A stretch of 64,000 nt of DNA from Symbiodinium natans (lineage: Eukaryota > Sar > Dinophyceae > Suessiales > Symbiodiniaceae), in the NCBI GenBank assembly GCA_905221605.1, contig CAJNDS010000400.1:42501-106500 (forward strand). Direction: 5' to 3'. Of the stretch, positions 61,593-64,000 are shown piece by piece (position 1 is the stretch's first letter; each line of letters begins with the position of its first letter). The translations under genes were made by a program, and so were the position numbers. Under the pieces are notes generated by a model, which worked only from the letters and a program-made list of their open reading frames with translations, was not told the origin of the DNA and ran no database searches.

Positions 61593-62645
61593 TCAAGCAC
61601 CGTTTTTATTGAACTCTTCTTCATCCATCTTCAAAACATCTAATATCTTTTCTCGTGTTAACTGATTCTTTTTTCTTGGACAATCTTTATAATGTTCTAC
61701 CAATGCATTTACCCAACATTCATTCTCAATATAATCGTTTCTCGCGATAGCCTCTTTGATTGTGGAAGCGTTTGGTTTAAATACCGTTTCAATGTATTCG
61801 TGATACATGCTGACATTCTCGGCATTTTTAAGCTTTTCCTTTTTTTGTTCCCGTTTCCCGTCTCCGTCTTCAATCTCTTCTATGTTTAAAATCTTAATGG
61901 CGTCAATGTAGTCTTTATTGTATTTGGCATAGAAGTCTTGAACTTTCGGGTCTTTTTTTAATATATCCTTAATATTTTCTAATAATTTGCTGTCGTAATA
62001 ATTTACACTTTTTCTTGATTTTCTGTATTTTCTTTCTACAAGCCATGCTTCGATGCCTCCGACTGGCTCGCCTATTAAATAGTTGTTAATAATCTTTTCT
62101 GGTATATCCGGTCTGGAAGTTTGGACAATTGACGCCTGTCTCACCTCTCGGTTTATCCATCTGTAAGCTCTGTTTAAATCGTCATAAAACGCGATGTCTG
62201 ATTTTTTGGCATTTTCCTTATCCGTCTCTACGTAAAACAAAAAGTCAATTAAATAGAGTTTCTGTTTTTGATTTGCTGTTAAATCTTCGTCGTCGTCAAT
62301 CTTTCTCATAAACTTCGGTGGGTTCTTCTTCCTTTTGTTCTCTTCTTTTGCACCTGCCATTCTTTTATTGAGTGGTTCTTTCTCCTTCCATTTGTCGATA
62401 TTTTCCTTATATTGCGTTAATGCTTTTTGGTATTCTGCGGGCTTTGGTGACAAAAGCCCTTTAATTAACTTTTGTGCTGTTGTGTTTTGGGTAATCTTGC
62501 GTTCTTCGAAGAGTCTAATAACTTCATTGACTTTTTTCTGTTTTGTTTTGTTTAGTTTTTGGGTTTCTTCGTTTAATGTTTTGGTGTAATTTTTCGCATC
62601 AATGCGTAAATTACGTAAGTGATTTTTTATAATCTTGCTGGACAT
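61593..62645 (-). CDS. N-terminal part of the replication polyprotein, or separate lysine-rich protein
   Basis: 350 aa, ATG at 62645. Very rich in Lys, Glu and Asn, with helical and coiled-coil character in the first half. Near the end is a conserved-looking block (NECWVNALVEHYKD, then LTREKILDVLKMDEEEF). The frame ends at a TGA, after which the same frame stays open. No catalytic motif recognised. Together with the two downstream pieces it would make a protein of roughly 1,200 residues, a size typical of viral polymerase/helicase fusions. I did not rebuild that product. Confidence 0.55.
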   Translation of the reverse strand: MSSKIIKNHLRNLRIDAKNYTKTLNEETQKLNKTKQKKVNEVIRLFEERKITQNTTAQKLIKGLLSPKPAEYQKALTQYKENIDKWKEKEPLNKRMAGAKEENKRKKNPPKFMRKIDDDEDLTANQKQKLYLIDFLFYVETDKENAKKSDIAFYDDLNRAYRWINREVRQASIVQTSRPDIPEKIINNYLIGEPVGGIEAWLVERKYRKSRKSVNYYDSKLLENIKDILKKDPKVQDFYAKYNKDYIDAIKILNIEEIEDGDGKREQKKEKLKNAENVSMYHEYIETVFKPNASTIKEAIARNDYIENECWVNALVEHYKDCPRKKNQLTREKILDVLKMDEEEFNKNGA

Positions 62646-62759
62646 ACTATAGCCTATATATTAATTTATAAGCTCTCCTTCCCTTTAAGCACCTTTGGGC
62701 AACGTTCTTTCTTGGCTGAGTGCCGTTATAAAGCAACTTAATATAATTACTACACTATA

Positions 62760-63050
62760 TTAAGCGGCTTCGTTCTTCGGGCATCCTATGACCCTCCGTT
62801 GCTGGAAGGCTTGGCATCTCAAGGTATTGTGATGTTTCTGTAGCTTAGTTTTCTGAATAAGTTTTGAACAATATTCGCACTGAACACGACACATTACATT
62901 GTTTCGGTAGTAGTTTTTAAAATATTCTGGGTCAGATGGTTTATTATTATATGTTCCGTCGGCATTTCTTCGCCATGGGGCACTCTTCCTTTGTTTAACG
63001 AGCATTTCTTCTGTGCTTGTTTCTTCTATGATTTCTGGCTGGGGGGTCAT
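62760..63050 (-). CDS. short zinc-finger protein
   Basis: 96 aa. The middle reads DPEYFKNYYRNNVM, followed by CEYC, then KLQKHHNTLRC, a C-x2-C...H-x5-C type finger. Short proteins with a YF..YY block before a C2HC finger are common in Polinton-like and other large protist DNA viruses, function unknown. The frame is complete, with intergenic gaps of 114 and 65 bp. Confidence 0.65.
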   Translation of the reverse strand: MTPQPEIIEETSTEEMLVKQRKSAPWRRNADGTYNNKPSDPEYFKNYYRNNVMCRVQCEYCSKLIQKTKLQKHHNTLRCQAFQQRRVIGCPKNEAA

Positions 63051-63115
63051 TGCGGTTAAAGTAGTAACGCGGTAAGCCTTTAAGTGTATTTCGTTTTTTT
63101 ACTCTTTAAATGCTT

Positions 63116-63922
63116 TTATGAGCTTACAGATTGAACACTTGAACGTCTTGAACTGGTTCTGCTTCTTATGTATTCTATGGTTTCTTGACTTCTACGAGAA
63201 CTAACAACGCTTTGAGGTGGCGATGCTTCATCAACATATTCAATAGTCCGATCACTTGGAACAGAACTTTGAACTGTTTCGGGCGCTGATGAAAGAATGT
63301 ATTCGCTTAATGCTTCTTCTTCAACTGGCAATAATGCACTTCTGTTCGAACTTCTACGAGAACTTGATGAGGATGAAGAAGGCTCATAAGAATTTTTAAC
63401 ATTCATAGGCAAGCTGTTATCGCTCTCTTCGCTCTTTTGTGGTTCAATAGGTGTTTCACGCTCTAAATCATCTTCATCTATTTGTTGCCTTCTGCTTCGC
63501 ATTTCTTCTCTTTCTTCTTTAAACTCATCATCTCCAAACATGGCATCATAAACTCTTCGCATTACTGATTTCTTTTGCGTTCTTTCTCTTTCGCCTTCTT
63601 GTTGGTTTTCAGCTATGTTTTCGCTTTCGGCTTCTTCTTCTTCTTCTATCTGTTCTTTAGCTTCTTCTTCTGACGTTCTCATACTTTCGCTTTCTGTTAT
63701 ACTTGGCGTTTCATTGAATACATCTGTTTGTGTTCCCTTCTCTGGGTTCTCATTTAATAATATTGTCTTCCTATCATATTTCCCTAAATCAAAATCATCA
63801 AAATCGACCTCGTCTAATAATATCCCTTGTTGTGTTCTTCTTTGACGTTCTGGCAATATTCTTAATCTGCTTGTTCTCGCTTCTCGTTCAATTTGTTCAA
63901 AAGTCGGGCGTAACCGTAACAT
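63116..63922 (-). CDS. acidic, Ser/Arg-rich disordered protein
   Basis: 268 aa, ATG at 63922. Glu-rich centre (about 85-115 and 130-160), a poly-Ser run followed by Arg/Ser repeats (about 180-200), and a C-terminus with several SSRRS motifs. Predicted disordered throughout. No family recognised; in such elements, proteins of this kind are sometimes virion-associated, but that is a guess. Complete in the window. Confidence 0.6.
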   Translation of the reverse strand: MLRLRPTFEQIEREARTSRLRILPERQRRTQQGILLDEVDFDDFDLGKYDRKTILLNENPEKGTQTDVFNETPSITESESMRTSEEEAKEQIEEEEEAESENIAENQQEGERERTQKKSVMRRVYDAMFGDDEFKEEREEMRSRRQQIDEDDLERETPIEPQKSEESDNSLPMNVKNSYEPSSSSSSSRRSSNRSALLPVEEEALSEYILSSAPETVQSSVPSDRTIEYVDEASPPQSVVSSRRSQETIEYIRSRTSSRRSSVQSVSS

Positions 63923-64000
63923 ACAATATAAAATAAGACAGATTTTGTTAATTTATTTTCAATAAATTAAGAAATTCTTGGAGATAATTTGTTATTATCT
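63923..64000. other. window end, AT-rich element continues
   Basis: Only AT-rich sequence upstream of the last ORF; no terminal repeat is seen, so the element runs past the window. Confidence 0.6.

Larger units (their letters stand above)
58080..64000 (-). mobile_element. one end of an integrated Polinton-like virus / Maverick-type element
   Basis: From about 58080 the DNA is AT-rich, contains no telomere-like words, and is filled with minus-strand genes separated by short gaps. The set is a DDE integrase closest to the boundary, a polymerase-like/SF1 helicase protein with a Cys/His tail, a short zinc-finger protein and an acidic protein. A retroviral-type integrase at one end is typical of Polintons and several Polinton-like viruses. 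No terminal inverted repeat can be defined because the other end is outside the window, and capsid, packaging ATPase and maturation protease genes are not in this part. Two interruptions in the large reading region suggest decay. Confidence 0.7.

Overview
The window looks like nuclear DNA of a dinoflagellate, most likely of the Symbiodiniaceae type. The reasons are: a Ty1/copia-type retrotransposon; TTTAGGG/CCCTAAA telomere-type repeats scattered through non-coding DNA; a head-to-tail array of near-identical intronless genes; possible relict spliced-leader sequence upstream of those genes; and a split gene whose deduced introns often begin with GC instead of GT. All recognisable host genes are on the + strand. 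Species cannot be read from the sequence.

Layout. 1-640: nothing recognisable. 640-1925: a pyrimidine-rich CTTGT/CTCTT minisatellite. 2240-11285: a complete 9.0-kb copia-type element with identical 135-bp LTRs and a 5-bp target duplication (GTAAT), inserted in the upstream region of the first array gene. 11873-45954: five copies (A-E) of a gene for a predicted receptor-like membrane protein, with signal peptide, several PilJ-like sensor repeats, an ANF-receptor/periplasmic-binding-type domain and one C-terminal transmembrane helix. E (1308 aa) is intact. A and D are open but both lack the ligand-binding domain through the same in-frame 1077-bp deletion. B and C are broken by a 1-bp and an 11-bp deletion. 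Pyrimidine minisatellites lie upstream of the copies and a conserved hairpin family lies 3' of each one.

33.8-41.8 kb and 46.3-58 kb are mostly non-coding: telomere-like arrays, homopolymer C/G/T tracts and short exon-like islands. Within 48.8-56.1 kb seven very small exons (21-61 nt) join in phase to encode the N-terminal part of an ABC1/UbiB(ADCK)-family kinase-like protein. Their introns are filled with CCCTAAA-type repeats. One intron contains a decayed ankyrin-repeat/class 3 lipase gene. A small secreted Cys-rich ORF lies at 56574-56834.

At about 58.08 kb the sequence changes abruptly to AT-rich DNA with tightly packed minus-strand genes. These are a Polinton-type DDE integrase, a polymerase-like/SF1 helicase protein with a Cys/His tail, an interrupted upstream part of the same long reading region, a short zinc-finger protein and an acidic disordered protein. 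This is best read as one end of an integrated Polinton-like virus or Maverick element that continues beyond the window; no capsid genes are in view.
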